Positions 1-10,161 of a stretch of 64,000 bases of DNA are shown piece by piece. This DNA comes from Candidatus Scotarchaeum otlingeri (lineage in GTDB: Archaea; Thermoproteota; Nitrososphaeria; Geothermarchaeales; JDFR-13), in NCBI GenBank assembly GCA_002011075.2, contig MTMA02000006.1:1480599-1544598 (forward strand). Direction: 5' to 3'. Within the stretch, counting starts at the first letter, position 1. Every line of letters begins with the position of its first letter. A model generated the notes under the pieces. The model did not search any database. It was not told where the DNA came from and saw nothing but the letters and a program-made list of their open reading frames with translations. A program made the translations under genes and the position numbers.

Positions 1-209
1 TCTACATCGCTATATCCTTTAACCATAGTTTTCTTGGCCAAAGAACCCGCAAGAATTACTTCTCCCTCAATACCCTTGTTTTCCAGCCACGAAACCACTT
101 TTTCCTTTATCTCCTCCGCCACTAAATATAATTTTTCATATTCTTCATCTAGGTAGATTAATTTTTTCTTAGCTTTTTCTAATACTTTAATATACTTATC
201 TTTACTCAT
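1..209 (-). CDS. cca: CCA-adding enzyme (archaeal tRNA nucleotidyltransferase), N-terminal part, truncated by window edge
   Basis: Reverse-strand reading gives MSKDKYIKVLEKAKKKL...VILAGSLAKKTMVKGYSDV, the nucleotidyltransferase GS..K.T...SDvD motif; lies next to thpR. Confidence 0.7.
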   Translation of the reverse strand, partial: MSKDKYIKVLEKAKKKLIYLDEEYEKLYLVAEEIKEKVVSWLENKGIEGEVILAGSLAKKTMVKGYSDV

Positions 210-214
210 AGCTT

Positions 215-766
215 TCACTCTAATGGCACAATATGAATATCACTATATATAGCTCCGCTAGGGGTTAATGTGCTTTTTTTCAATCTTACATCATTAATTT
301 GTATTTTTTCCTGTACAGAGAAATGTAGTAGAAAATTATATAGTTTCTCGTTTAATGGCCTAAAGCTTTTAATTCTCGCTAATGTTATGTGAGGCTTGAA
401 TCGCCTAGACTCTTTGGGAAAACTTATGTTAGCCATGAATTCTTCTACTTGCCTAAAGATAACTGAGAGTTCTTCAGATTCAGCTACATCAAAAAAGATG
501 ACTCTTGGTCTTCTTAGATTTGGGAAACCACCAAGACCATTTATATATATCGTAAAAGGTCTACCCCTTATCTTATCAAGTGATTCTTTAATAATGGTCA
601 GTCTTTCATCCGATACCTCACCCAAAAACTTGAGGGTTATGTGTAGTGTATGTGGATCGGGGAAGCTTGCCCTTATCTTACTCTCTTTTATCGCACCCTG
701 AATTCTAATGGCCTCATTGATTAATCTTGGGCTTTGCGTATCAACAGCGATAAAGCAACGAACCAT
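215..766 (-). CDS. thpR: RNA 2',3'-cyclic phosphodiesterase / 2'-5' RNA ligase family
   Basis: Two HxT motifs (LHITLKFLG, PHITLARI) and RCFIAVD N-terminus. Confidence 0.9.
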   Translation of the reverse strand: MVRCFIAVDTQSPRLINEAIRIQGAIKESKIRASFPDPHTLHITLKFLGEVSDERLTIIKESLDKIRGRPFTIYINGLGGFPNLRRPRVIFFDVAESEELSVIFRQVEEFMANISFPKESRRFKPHITLARIKSFRPLNEKLYNFLLHFSVQEKIQINDVRLKKSTLTPSGAIYSDIHIVPLE

Positions 767-849
767 TTTGCATATTCACCATAAAAAAGTTAATAGTTAA
801 TCGTCAATTTATAACGCTATGAATACAGATTATTATTTTAGATTGAGGG

Positions 850-1449
850 GTGCATACAGTGAGCCAAAAGATAACTATATGTACAACTGGGCTACCAGGG
901 TCCGGAAAAGGGATTTTCATTAGAGCTGCCGAAAAAATTGGTTTGCCGACTTATATTATGGGTGACTATGTCAGGAGAGAGGCAAGCAAATTATTTGGAC
1001 GTGCTGATAGCGAAACAACAGGCAAGACTATGCTAATGTTAAGAGAAAAATTTGGAAAGGATATCATAGCTAAATTGGTCTCTGGAGACGTGGAAAGAGA
1101 TGGACATAAGTATTTTCTTATTGATGGAGTTAGGAGCATGGACGAACTTGAATATTTTAGAAACATGGGATGGAAAACAATTTTAGTATGTGTATTAGCT
1201 TCTCGTAAAACTAGGTTGAAGAGACTTGTTATCCGTAATAGAATCGATGATATTAAAGATATATTTGGGTTTTTGAAAAGAGAGGAGAGAGAGGGAGGTG
1301 TAGGTTTATACGAGTTACTGTGGGCTGCTGATTATTATTTTTACAACGAAGATCTAGATGAGGCTGAAGCTATTATACGTGCAGAGGAATTATTGAGGCA
1401 TATACTCTTAACCGTTGGTGTGAAAAATTGGGAAGAAAAAGAAGTATAG
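850..1449 (+). CDS. AAA/nucleoside-kinase-like P-loop protein (UPF0200 / dephospho-CoA-kinase-like)
   Basis: Walker A GLPGSGKG; MGDYVRREA typical of the archaeal UPF0200 family. Confidence 0.8.
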   Translation: MHTVSQKITICTTGLPGSGKGIFIRAAEKIGLPTYIMGDYVRREASKLFGRADSETTGKTMLMLREKFGKDIIAKLVSGDVERDGHKYFLIDGVRSMDELEYFRNMGWKTILVCVLASRKTRLKRLVIRNRIDDIKDIFGFLKREEREGGVGLYELLWAADYYFYNEDLDEAEAIIRAEELLRHILLTVGVKNWEEKEV

Positions 1450-1874
1450 ATGATATAAAGGAAGAATACTATCTGATGAAGATGCTGGAAAATAGCACGA
1501 TCCAGATACATACATATCTATATCCCTGTGAAGATAAAGATAGAGTTATTATAGCTTTGAAGAATGTGCTTGAGGGAGAGGTTGAAGAGGAATACCATGG
1601 AGAACTTACTAGAATTGTTGTTAAGGGAAGAGGAAAGGAGCCCGTCCGTAAGCTCTTTAATCAATTTCGTAATAGAAGGGTATTAGCTGCTGTGAGAAAA
1701 CATATAATGAAGTATATAGATAAAGATAGAATCAGAATATATCTACATAAACAATCTGCCTTCGCAGGAGTTTATTCCATTTGCGATCCAGGGGATTCGC
1801 CTCTTGGAGAGATAGTTGTTGATATATATGTTGATGATCCTAGATCAATAACCATGTGGATAACTAGATTCTAG
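1428..1874 (+). CDS. UPF0201-type RNA-binding-like protein
   Basis: 148 aa ORF overlapping the UPF0200 gene; IQIHTYLYPCEDKDRVIIALKNVLEG pattern. Confidence 0.65.
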   Translation: MGRKRSIDDIKEEYYLMKMLENSTIQIHTYLYPCEDKDRVIIALKNVLEGEVEEEYHGELTRIVVKGRGKEPVRKLFNQFRNRRVLAAVRKHIMKYIDKDRIRIYLHKQSAFAGVYSICDPGDSPLGEIVVDIYVDDPRSITMWITRF

Positions 1875-2789
1875 ATGTTTCTTAGGTAATGGCACCTCTA
1901 TCCTCATAAAATCTTCAGCGGCAAAAACAGCTGGGAATATCTTTCTGGCCTCTTCCACCAAAATAGAAGCGTCTTCATATCTAGCGCTAAAATGTGTTAA
2001 TATTAGGACCTTAACGTTGGCCGCTTTTGCTATCTTAGCTGCTTCGATAGCCGTCGTATGCTTTGTCTCTATACTTCTATCTATCTTATCATTTGCGAAG
2101 GTAGCTTCGTGAATAAGTACGTCCGCCTCTTTTGAGAACTTGATCATCTTACGAAATGGCCTTGTATCACCGGAGATAACTATTTTTCTCCCTCTATAAG
2201 GAGGGGAGACATAGTTCTTAGCATAATAAATCTTTCCATTAATTTCTATATCCTCACCTTTTTTTAATCGCCCCCAATATTCTACAGGTATCCTATCTTT
2301 GGATGCTTTCTCTGGATTAAATTTTCCTGGACGGGGTTTTTCCACAATAGCGATGGAATAGCTATATTTACAATGTTCATTTTTTATTGCGTGGAGGGTA
2401 TATTCACCCATGTCGTATATTGATCCGTCTGAGAGATAATGTATATTTATCATGAATTCTGGTTCGATATCTAGAAGACTCATATTTATGTTAAGGAATT
2501 GCTTGATTCCTCTGGGACCATATATGTCTAGAGGAATGTCTCTTTTAAAGAGGCATAAAGTTTGTAACATTGGAATTAGCCCAAGTACGTGATCACCGTG
2601 AAGATGAGATATTATTATTTTCATGTTTCTCCTTATCCCTATTCCCGCTTTAACCGCTTGTCTTTGTGTACCCTCACCAACATCAATAAAGAGATATTCT
2701 CCTCCTCTTCGAATAACAATGCTAGAGACGTTTCTCTTCTTGGTTGGTATACCGGCCGATGTACCTAAGAATAATATTTCCATAGACAT
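1845..2789 (-). CDS. rnz: Ribonuclease Z
   Basis: Metallo-beta-lactamase ISHLHGDHVLG; LGTSAGIPTKKRNVSS; GDTRP. Confidence 0.93.
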   Translation of the reverse strand: MSMEILFLGTSAGIPTKKRNVSSIVIRRGGEYLFIDVGEGTQRQAVKAGIGIRRNMKIIISHLHGDHVLGLIPMLQTLCLFKRDIPLDIYGPRGIKQFLNINMSLLDIEPEFMINIHYLSDGSIYDMGEYTLHAIKNEHCKYSYSIAIVEKPRPGKFNPEKASKDRIPVEYWGRLKKGEDIEINGKIYYAKNYVSPPYRGRKIVISGDTRPFRKMIKFSKEADVLIHEATFANDKIDRSIETKHTTAIEAAKIAKAANVKVLILTHFSARYEDASILVEEARKIFPAVFAAEDFMRIEVPLPKKHLESSYPHGY

Positions 2790-2915
2790 TTAACTGAGTA
2801 TCACCCGTCATTCTACTGATATATCTCTATAATTAATATGCCATATTTAGATATAGATATGATTAAATATCAAAAGATATTTTATGGGGGGTATGAAACA
2901 TCTGATTAATAATGG

Positions 2916-3962
2916 TTACTCTATATATCTCATGACGTATAATAGTCGGGTTAGCGATCTATGGACCGGAATAATATATTTTGCAAATGATTTAAAGCCA
3001 TATTTTAGGCCTATTTGAGTAATATCCATCTTTTGCGAAGACATTATAACGATTCTGCCCTCGGAATCTATTATGTGAGATAAGTTTTTTAGAAAACAAT
3101 TATATAATGATATTACATTTCTCCCGAATGTACTTGTAATTCGTCCATATGGAGGGTCGGTTACAACTAAAAAAGCTTTTCTTAATGGAAGCTTACACGC
3201 ATCTCCAATTATTAGATGAGAATAAGTGAGATTATCATCTATCCATTTAAGATTCTCCCTAGCACCCATTACTAATTTTCCTTTGATATCGATACCTATA
3301 CACTCTCTTTCATTAAGACATGATTCTATCAATATTCCTCCCACGCCGCAAAATGGGTCGATTATTATACCATCTTTAATTTCGGCTAGGTTTATCATTG
3401 TTCTTGCGATCTTAGGCTGTAGGCTATACGGGGAAAAGAAAGGTCTTGACCCTGGTCTACGTTTGATAAAAAGCTTTCTCGAATCATCTATTAACAATTT
3501 ACCAAGAATGCAATATTCATTATAAAGAATTAAGGATATAATGACGTCGGGAGAGCTAAGACTTATCTTGAGATTTCCGAGCTCTTCACTAAATAATTTA
3601 TCTGCAAACATAGATTCAAACTCTCTAGTCGAGTCCACAATATATTTTGATCCCATGTTGTACACTTTGAGCCTATAGGAGAGCTCCTTATCTATATAGC
3701 TGAGAAGCTCTTTACGATAGGAACTTATCAAATTCATGGGTGAATCCTTATCCACCCTATATATTCTAAAGGCCATCTTAGCTGTCGCAGATCGTTTTAC
3801 TATCTCTACTATCAAATCCTCTTTAGCGTCTACCTCGAGAATATATAATTTTTTGAAAAACCATTTGGGGCTCCACTCTAATGAATATGATTTCAATATA
3901 CTTACAAGCTCCGAAAAGGAAAGCTCAGGATTTTCTAGCGATAATCTGAAACCGTAGATCAT
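2916..3962 (-). CDS. tRNA (guanine-N2)-methyltransferase, Trm-G10/Trm11-like (THUMP + Rossmann MTase)
   Basis: DPFCGVGGILIES and TDPPYGR motifs. Confidence 0.82.
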   Translation of the reverse strand: MIYGFRLSLENPELSFSELVSILKSYSLEWSPKWFFKKLYILEVDAKEDLIVEIVKRSATAKMAFRIYRVDKDSPMNLISSYRKELLSYIDKELSYRLKVYNMGSKYIVDSTREFESMFADKLFSEELGNLKISLSSPDVIISLILYNEYCILGKLLIDDSRKLFIKRRPGSRPFFSPYSLQPKIARTMINLAEIKDGIIIDPFCGVGGILIESCLNERECIGIDIKGKLVMGARENLKWIDDNLTYSHLIIGDACKLPLRKAFLVVTDPPYGRITSTFGRNVISLYNCFLKNLSHIIDSEGRIVIMSSQKMDITQIGLKYGFKSFAKYIIPVHRSLTRLLYVMRYIE

Positions 3963-3967
3963 TATTA

Positions 3968-4855
3968 TTACACTATCTCTTTTGCTATATAAGGTTCTAC
4001 TTCAAGAATTGCATACTTATTTGGTATTGTATTAGAGCCAAATATATTGTCAACACCGCTATTAAACAATTTCTTCTCTGCGTCTTTAACAAGCAATAAA
4101 TGTGTAGCTACGGCCTGAACCCTATTAATACCCTGTTTCTTTAGATAATCTGTTGCAAGAGCCATCGTGCCTCCTGTGGATATCTCATCGTCAAGAAGTA
4201 TTACAGGTATATTAGGCCTAAGATCCCCTACTATACCCTTCATTGATACGGTTCCGGTCTCTAAGTCCCTTATTTTCATTATATATCCGGAGGGAAGGTC
4301 TAGTGCTTTTGCTATCATATTTACTGTATCCCATCTTCCCTTATCTGGGGCCATTAGGAATACTTCACTATTTCCTAATGAATCAATTACCTTCTTCACC
4401 AAATCTACGCCTATAGAGAGATTTGTGAAAGTAAAGTCGGCATATTTGTATATGACTTGAGGATTGTGTACTTCAAATGATATCAATCTAGAAATTTTAT
4501 AAAAATTTAGTATTTCTATTAACATCTTTATGGTTATAGGTTCGCCTGGTCTAAACCTTTTATCTTGGCGGGAATACGATAAATATGGAATCATTAATGT
4601 TATATTATCTACGCCATAATGGTTAACTATCTCCAATAATTCTAAAAGCTTGATAATCTGACTATTCGTATCAGGATAAGTTTCTATAAATATGTGTACA
4701 GCATTATTTCTAAACGCCTTAGGATTTTCTACATATACTAAGACTTCGCCGTTTGGAAAGACGCGTTCCTTATACAGTAAGTATCTATAACCGGTCAACT
4801 GTGCCAGTTTTAGAATTCTATTACTACTTTTTTCGGAGCCTATAATTATCGTCAT
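3968..4855 (-). CDS. prs: Ribose-phosphate pyrophosphokinase
   Basis: PYLSYSRQDKRFRPGEPIT, LLDDEISTGGTM. Confidence 0.93.
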   Translation of the reverse strand: MTIIIGSEKSSNRILKLAQLTGYRYLLYKERVFPNGEVLVYVENPKAFRNNAVHIFIETYPDTNSQIIKLLELLEIVNHYGVDNITLMIPYLSYSRQDKRFRPGEPITIKMLIEILNFYKISRLISFEVHNPQVIYKYADFTFTNLSIGVDLVKKVIDSLGNSEVFLMAPDKGRWDTVNMIAKALDLPSGYIMKIRDLETGTVSMKGIVGDLRPNIPVILLDDEISTGGTMALATDYLKKQGINRVQAVATHLLLVKDAEKKLFNSGVDNIFGSNTIPNKYAILEVEPYIAKEIV

Positions 4856-5074
4856 CTTAACCCTCCATCAATAGGTGAAATAGCCAATTAAATAGTTAGC
4901 TGATGTAGATATTTTAGTCTGTCCATAGATGTTTGAGTATATAAAGAGAATAGCTAATCATTTATACTTCTGGAGCCAGATTGCTGAAATCATATCTATA
5001 AGAGTCTTCATTTAATATTTTGAATCCATATATAATTCGGAGTTAATGGATTGATTTAAGGTGATACATATATA

Positions 5075-5521
5075 ATGAGAAATAAAAAGGCGGTTAATCG
5101 GCTCCTTATGGACCCTATGTATAGGGGGATATTATATTATTTATTAGATAATGAAACGGTAACTCCGGATGAAATAGCTAATTTATTTGGCTTTACACGT
5201 CAAGCCGCGGATTATCGTTTAAAAAAGCTCCATGAATATAAGCTTATAATAAAATTTTATGATGATGAAGGAAGAGTTTTATATAAACTCTCAAAGGATG
5301 CTGTTCAAAAACTAAAATTGGAGAAAGCCAAGAGAGTAACCAAGGAAGAGATATATAGGACAATAAAGTACTTGCCTCTTATCCCCTTTGCTATAGGATT
5401 AATAGGTCTGGGTAACTTTGTAGCATCAGGAGAGATTGCCAGAGGCTTCGTAAGCTTTAGCGGTTGGATAGCCGTGTCCTTCATTGTATATGTAGCCTTA
5501 GCTAGATATTTTAAGAGGTAG
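5075..5521 (+). CDS. Winged-helix (ArsR-like) regulator with C-terminal TM segments
   Basis: N-terminal HTH TPDEIANLFGFTRQAADYRLKKL, two hydrophobic C-terminal segments. Confidence 0.65.
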   Translation: MRNKKAVNRLLMDPMYRGILYYLLDNETVTPDEIANLFGFTRQAADYRLKKLHEYKLIIKFYDDEGRVLYKLSKDAVQKLKLEKAKRVTKEEIYRTIKYLPLIPFAIGLIGLGNFVASGEIARGFVSFSGWIAVSFIVYVALARYFKR

Positions 5522-5522
5522 T

Positions 5523-6515
5523 TTAGATATATGTATTCTTTCTAATGTATTTTTCCGCTTCTATAGCAGCCATGGCGCCATAGGCCGCCGCAGTAACTGC
5601 TTGACGATATTTATAATCAGCCACATCACCAGCAGCAAATACCCCGGGAACACTTGTTTTAACAAAGTCCTTCACTTTTATATGCCCAGAGTCCCTCAAT
5701 TCAATTTGATCCTTAAATATATCAGAAGCGGGTACATGTCCAATAGCAATAAATACGCCTTCACATTCGATATAGCCTTCTTCTCCGGTCTTAACGTTTT
5801 TTATTTTCACTCCTTCTACCTTATCCTTACCAACTATATCTATAACTATCGTATCAAAAACTACTTTGATCTTTGGATTATTGAATACCTGCTCTTGTAA
5901 ATATACTTCACCTCTAAATTTGTCTCGCCTATGAATTATGGTGACTTCTTTGGCTAGATTGGATAAGAATAATGCATCATGGAGAGCTGAGTCGCCGCCT
6001 CCGACGACAACTACTCTTTTATCTCTAAAAAAGTAACCATCGCAAACTGCACAGTATGAAACTCCTTTAGCGGCTAACCTTGATTCAGATTCTAATCCTA
6101 ATTTTCGGTATGTAGCCCCTGTAGCTATAATAATGGATTTAGCTTTATACTCTTTTTCTTCGGTAAATATCCGAATCGGCTTAACATGTAGATTAACTTT
6201 TACTACATCCTCATATAGTATTTTGGCACCGAACCTTTCAGCCTGTTTCTTCATATTAGCTATTAAGTCCGGTCCAAGAATGCCTTCGGGAAACCCCGGG
6301 TAATTATCAACAGTAGTGGTGGTCATCAATTGGCCTCCCCAAGAACTACCTGCAAATAACAGCGTGCTCAGTCGAGCTCTCGTAGTATATATTGCAGCTG
6401 TGAAGCCAGCGGGTCCGGAACCTATTATTATTACATCCCAGATCCCATCTTTGGGTTCCAATTTGGGCTTAACTCTTACTTCAGCCTCTTTCTTTGGGGG
6501 TTTGAGTGTAAACAT
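5523..6515 (-). CDS. trxB: Thioredoxin-disulfide reductase
   Basis: GSGPAGFTAAIYTTRA, CAVCDGYFFRDK, VVGGGDSALHDALFL, GVFAAGDV. Confidence 0.93.
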   Translation of the reverse strand: MFTLKPPKKEAEVRVKPKLEPKDGIWDVIIIGSGPAGFTAAIYTTRARLSTLLFAGSSWGGQLMTTTTVDNYPGFPEGILGPDLIANMKKQAERFGAKILYEDVVKVNLHVKPIRIFTEEKEYKAKSIIIATGATYRKLGLESESRLAAKGVSYCAVCDGYFFRDKRVVVVGGGDSALHDALFLSNLAKEVTIIHRRDKFRGEVYLQEQVFNNPKIKVVFDTIVIDIVGKDKVEGVKIKNVKTGEEGYIECEGVFIAIGHVPASDIFKDQIELRDSGHIKVKDFVKTSVPGVFAAGDVADYKYRQAVTAAAYGAMAAIEAEKYIRKNTYI

Positions 6516-6626
6516 AATACTTCACTCTCCAACAATGAATCTTAATTCATCAAGACAAATGAAGGGAGATATATAAATTAGTTATTTATGAATATAAGAG
6601 AATATATTTATAGAAAAAAGGTTATT

Positions 6627-7322
6627 TTAGACTCTATATCCAAGAAACCTCCTTATCATATCTAGAAGTTTTACTGACACTACCACTGATAATACTGTAT
6701 GTATCGCATTATAGACCGCTGTTATAATCAATGCTGCTATAATAGCTTGCATAAATCCAACGTCACCCATTATCGGCGATAATAGTGAGGCGATGTAATC
6801 CACAAATCCAGGTACGAATATTAGGAATAAAGCAAGGTTATAGACGGTCATAATGATAATTCTAATCACTGTCCCCAGAATAACCATACCAAATATACTA
6901 TTGCTATTAGACATTCTCCGATACATAGATATACCTATCATCATAGATACAACAGCTAAAAACTTGGCTAATGGTCCGAATATAGGGTTGGCTGCAGATA
7001 TATTTAGTATAGTTCCGTGGATAAAAGCTGTTAAAACACCGACATACATCCCCCCTATTAGATACGCTAGTAAATCAGGTATCTCTGCCAAATCAAACTT
7101 CAGATATACCAAAATAACCATGGGAAAGCTGAACTTCATCAATGAAATCACCGCGGCTAATGCTCCGAAAACAGCTGCCAGTGAAATCTTTACGTATATG
7201 CTTTCACGAACACCTTTTATAGGAAAATCTTGCTCTCCGCTCATTGCAGAAAGGACATTAAAATTATTATACAAATATTTTACTACTCTAAAATAGGTAT
7301 ATATAGAGGGCTTACTAGTCAA
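6627..7322 (-). CDS. ECF-type transporter substrate-binding S component (membrane)
   Basis: Multi-TM; FDLAEIPDLLAYLIGGMYVGVLTAFIHG typical of ECF S components. Confidence 0.6.
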   Translation of the reverse strand: MTSKPSIYTYFRVVKYLYNNFNVLSAMSGEQDFPIKGVRESIYVKISLAAVFGALAAVISLMKFSFPMVILVYLKFDLAEIPDLLAYLIGGMYVGVLTAFIHGTILNISAANPIFGPLAKFLAVVSMMIGISMYRRMSNSNSIFGMVILGTVIRIIIMTVYNLALFLIFVPGFVDYIASLLSPIMGDVGFMQAIIAALIITAVYNAIHTVLSVVVSVKLLDMIRRFLGYRV

Positions 7323-7345
7323 TACTTGTATTTGGTGATATAAAC

Positions 7346-8122
7346 TTGGATTGCTGGCTTATATCAGTTGGAAATGAGTTGCTAATAGGGAAAGTCATAA
7401 ACACAAATGCTTCTTGGCTAGCTCAAAGACTAACAGAAATGGGAATAAAGATAAGAAGAATATTATCCGTCCCTGATGAGGAAGGGGAGATTATAGAGGT
7501 AATAAGAGCCGGGCTATCTAAATGTCGAATTATAATTTTGACCGGGGGGTTAGGGCCAACCTATGACGATATTACCAATATAGCATTAGCTAAGGCTCTA
7601 AATAGGAAACTAGTCATAAATCCAGATGCATTTAGAGAGATAGAGGAAAAATATAGAGCACAGGGATTGCCGCTTACGGACGTAAGAATTAAAATGAGCA
7701 AGATGCCTGAAGGATCCATCAGTCTCTATAATCCTGTGGGCACTGCTCCAGGAATATTGATAGAAATAAATAATAAGCTTATTGTAGCCCTTCCTGGTGT
7801 ACCCGCTGAGATGAAAGCAATATTTCAAGAACATCTACTTGGCAGACTAACAAATTATACAGATAGTATTTATCTAGAAGATAGATTTATAGTCAAAGGA
7901 ATACCCGAATCAAAAGCAGCACCTGTATTAAGGGATGCATATCAAGCAAACCCATCAATATATATCAAAAGCCACCCCAAAGGAGCGGAATTCAATATCC
8001 CGATACTCGAAATACATCTCTCAACCATCGGTAAAGATAAGGAAAAACTTAAAAAAGGATTACAAGAAACAAAGGAGATGCTTATTAGACGGCTGCAAGA
8101 TATAGGAGGAAAAATAGAATAA
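7346..8122 (+). CDS. CinA/MoaB-type molybdopterin-binding domain protein
   Basis: SVGNELLIGKVINTNASWLAQRL, LTGGLGPTYDDIT, ALPGVPAEMKAIF. Confidence 0.9.
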   Translation: MDCWLISVGNELLIGKVINTNASWLAQRLTEMGIKIRRILSVPDEEGEIIEVIRAGLSKCRIIILTGGLGPTYDDITNIALAKALNRKLVINPDAFREIEEKYRAQGLPLTDVRIKMSKMPEGSISLYNPVGTAPGILIEINNKLIVALPGVPAEMKAIFQEHLLGRLTNYTDSIYLEDRFIVKGIPESKAAPVLRDAYQANPSIYIKSHPKGAEFNIPILEIHLSTIGKDKEKLKKGLQETKEMLIRRLQDIGGKIE

Positions 8123-8165
8123 AAAACCATATAAGACTCTATACAAAAAAATATTTGGAAAATAG

Positions 8166-8299
8166 GCGGGGGTTCCCCTAGCCTGGCCAACGGGGTCGGA
8201 CCCTAAATAATAGGGGGCTAAACTGAGGCTCCGATAATTGCATATTAGCGATCGGGAGGCCGAAGGGCTTCGTGGGTTCAAATCCCACCCCCCGCACCA
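8166..8299 (+). tRNA. tRNA-Leu(GAG), class II, apparently two introns; 3' CCA encoded
   Basis: Acceptor GCGGGGG/CCCCCGC (8166-8172/8289-8295), T arm GTGGGTTCAAATCCCAC, loop CTGAGGC (8223-8229) before TCCGA (8230-8234), which pairs TCGGA (8196-8200); about 22 nt extra between, and an oversized variable region 8235-8271. Confidence 0.82.
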
Positions 8300-8640
8300 C
8301 CATTCAATTTCAACGTTTGTATGTTTATCCTACTTTCCTCTGAAGTGATCAACTCAAGCACACTCCCTATTCAATTTAGATTTTATGAAGTTAAATACCT
8401 ATCTGTTAACCTTAAGTCAATTAATAGAAAGGGTTATTTTCGTCAATAGCGTATCAAAGTCAAAAGCATGAGACCTATTTGGTATTAATGCACCATATCT
8501 CCTCAGATTTACAGCGGATAATAAGTTTCAAGGTCTATTAAAGAACAACAAGTTTCATTCTAAACATGTAATAAATTATTCTCTAATCTGAAAATTCAAA
8601 TAATTTAACCTTGTAGATTACATTAGGAAGGTGAACACTT

Positions 8641-9216
8641 ATGCCTACCAATCGATGGTACATATGGGATGGAACAAAGAACTGCTTTATGCCCACTAGA
8701 CGCCCCCTACAAGATCCAGAGATAGCCAAAGCGATACAGCAACTTAAGATCCGAGTTGCAGAAATAAATGATCGTCAGAAACTCTTTGAATTTCGTCGTG
8801 AAGCCCTCGAAACCGAGCCCGATATTTGGCTTCCAGATGAACTTGATTTGAATATGATCCGGAGAAATACTGATCAATGGAAACCATCTGAATATCCTAA
8901 TGATTTCATCATAATCGCCGAGTTTAATGGAAAAATCATAGGCTTTCTACATTTATCCATTTGTTATAGGTTATTCGATGGCGGCCCTTCGGCATGGATT
9001 GAAGATCTATTTGTGCTGAAAAAGTTCCGTGGATATAAGGTAGGGACAAAACTTGTGGAATTTGCGAGAGAAATAGCCGAGAAAAGGGGATGTAAAACCA
9101 TAAGGCTGATAGTGGGTTTAGAAAATATGGCAGGACTAAGCTTTTATAGGAAATGCGGCTTTAAGATCAGTAAGATAGGCTTAGCAACTATAAAATTAAA
9201 TAAGTTTAATAAATAG
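8641..9216 (+). CDS. GNAT-family N-acetyltransferase
   Basis: IEDLFVLKKFRGYKVGTKLVEFAREIAEKRGC...GLSFYRKCGF. Confidence 0.88.
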   Translation: MPTNRWYIWDGTKNCFMPTRRPLQDPEIAKAIQQLKIRVAEINDRQKLFEFRREALETEPDIWLPDELDLNMIRRNTDQWKPSEYPNDFIIIAEFNGKIIGFLHLSICYRLFDGGPSAWIEDLFVLKKFRGYKVGTKLVEFAREIAEKRGCKTIRLIVGLENMAGLSFYRKCGFKISKIGLATIKLNKFNK

Positions 9217-9414
9217 GAAGATAGATATAAATAACGTTCATAATTTTAAAGAAACATTAAATTATAAGTAAACAATAAGATTCAATATTTTGTTCTAAAA
9301 TCTGAGAAAAATTTTTATAACAACCGCCGTAATTGAAATCAAGTTTGTTAAATTTCCATAGTCAGGTCCTCAGAAATTCCTTTAAATATTATTTTAGTAT
9401 AACTTAGAAGTGAA

Positions 9415-10161
9415 ATGATTAGGTTATATCCGATAAGAGTAGGTGTCATAACAGAAAAAGACCGTTTCATCGATAAATTATTGGATTCGATGCCCTTGAG
9501 ACCTAGGGATTCTGATATTCTGGTTGTGTCTTCCAAACCGCTTTTCGTATCTTATGGAAACATCATAAATATAGATGATATTACTCCTAGTGGAGTCGCA
9601 TTAGAAACTGCAAGTAGGTATGACTTAGACCCTAAATATGTCCAGCTCATATTGGATAGAGCGGATATGATTCTAGGGGGCGTAGCCGGCGTATTATTGA
9701 CGATTATAGACGGTATCCTTCTTCCTAATGGTGGAATTGATTACAAGAATTCTCCCGGAAATACTGTAGTAATTCCTCCGAGGAATATTAGGCATCTAGC
9801 TGAAAAAATATACTTTGCGGTCAAAAAAAGGTATAAAGCTAAAGTAGGAGTAGTAATTAGTGATAGCTTCATATCTCCGCTAAGAAGGGGTACAGGCGCT
9901 GTGGCTATTGCTACATATGGATTTTACCCGGTGATTGACTTTAGAGGCAAGAGAGACCTGTTTGGACGGGAAATAAAGTTCACTCTCCAATCCTTGGGAG
10001 ACGATTTTGCCAGTGCTGCCCATATTTTAATGAAGGAAGCTGATGAGGCGGTTCCAGGAGTATTAATAAGAGGAGTTAAAGTTGAGTTAATTGAGAGAGA
10101 TACTAGTGATATGTTGAGGATGCCTTATGAAAAATGTCTGTATAATAGACTTTATCGATAG
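9415..10161 (+). CDS. cofE: Coenzyme F420-0:L-glutamate ligase-type protein
   Basis: VVISDSFISPLRRGTGAVAIATYGFYPVIDFRGKRDLFGREIK. Confidence 0.85.
   Translation: MIRLYPIRVGVITEKDRFIDKLLDSMPLRPRDSDILVVSSKPLFVSYGNIINIDDITPSGVALETASRYDLDPKYVQLILDRADMILGGVAGVLLTIIDGILLPNGGIDYKNSPGNTVVIPPRNIRHLAEKIYFAVKKRYKAKVGVVISDSFISPLRRGTGAVAIATYGFYPVIDFRGKRDLFGREIKFTLQSLGDDFASAAHILMKEADEAVPGVLIRGVKVELIERDTSDMLRMPYEKCLYNRLYR

Noticed and set aside
8201-8210. TAA or CTA anticodon for the tRNA at 8166
   Set aside because: Would need C at position 33 and a mismatched stem; the CTGAGGC loop with TCCGA gives a canonical GAG anticodon instead.
7942-8281. Minus-strand ORFs overlapping cinA end and tRNA-Leu
   Set aside because: Overlap a confident CDS and a tRNA; no independent support.
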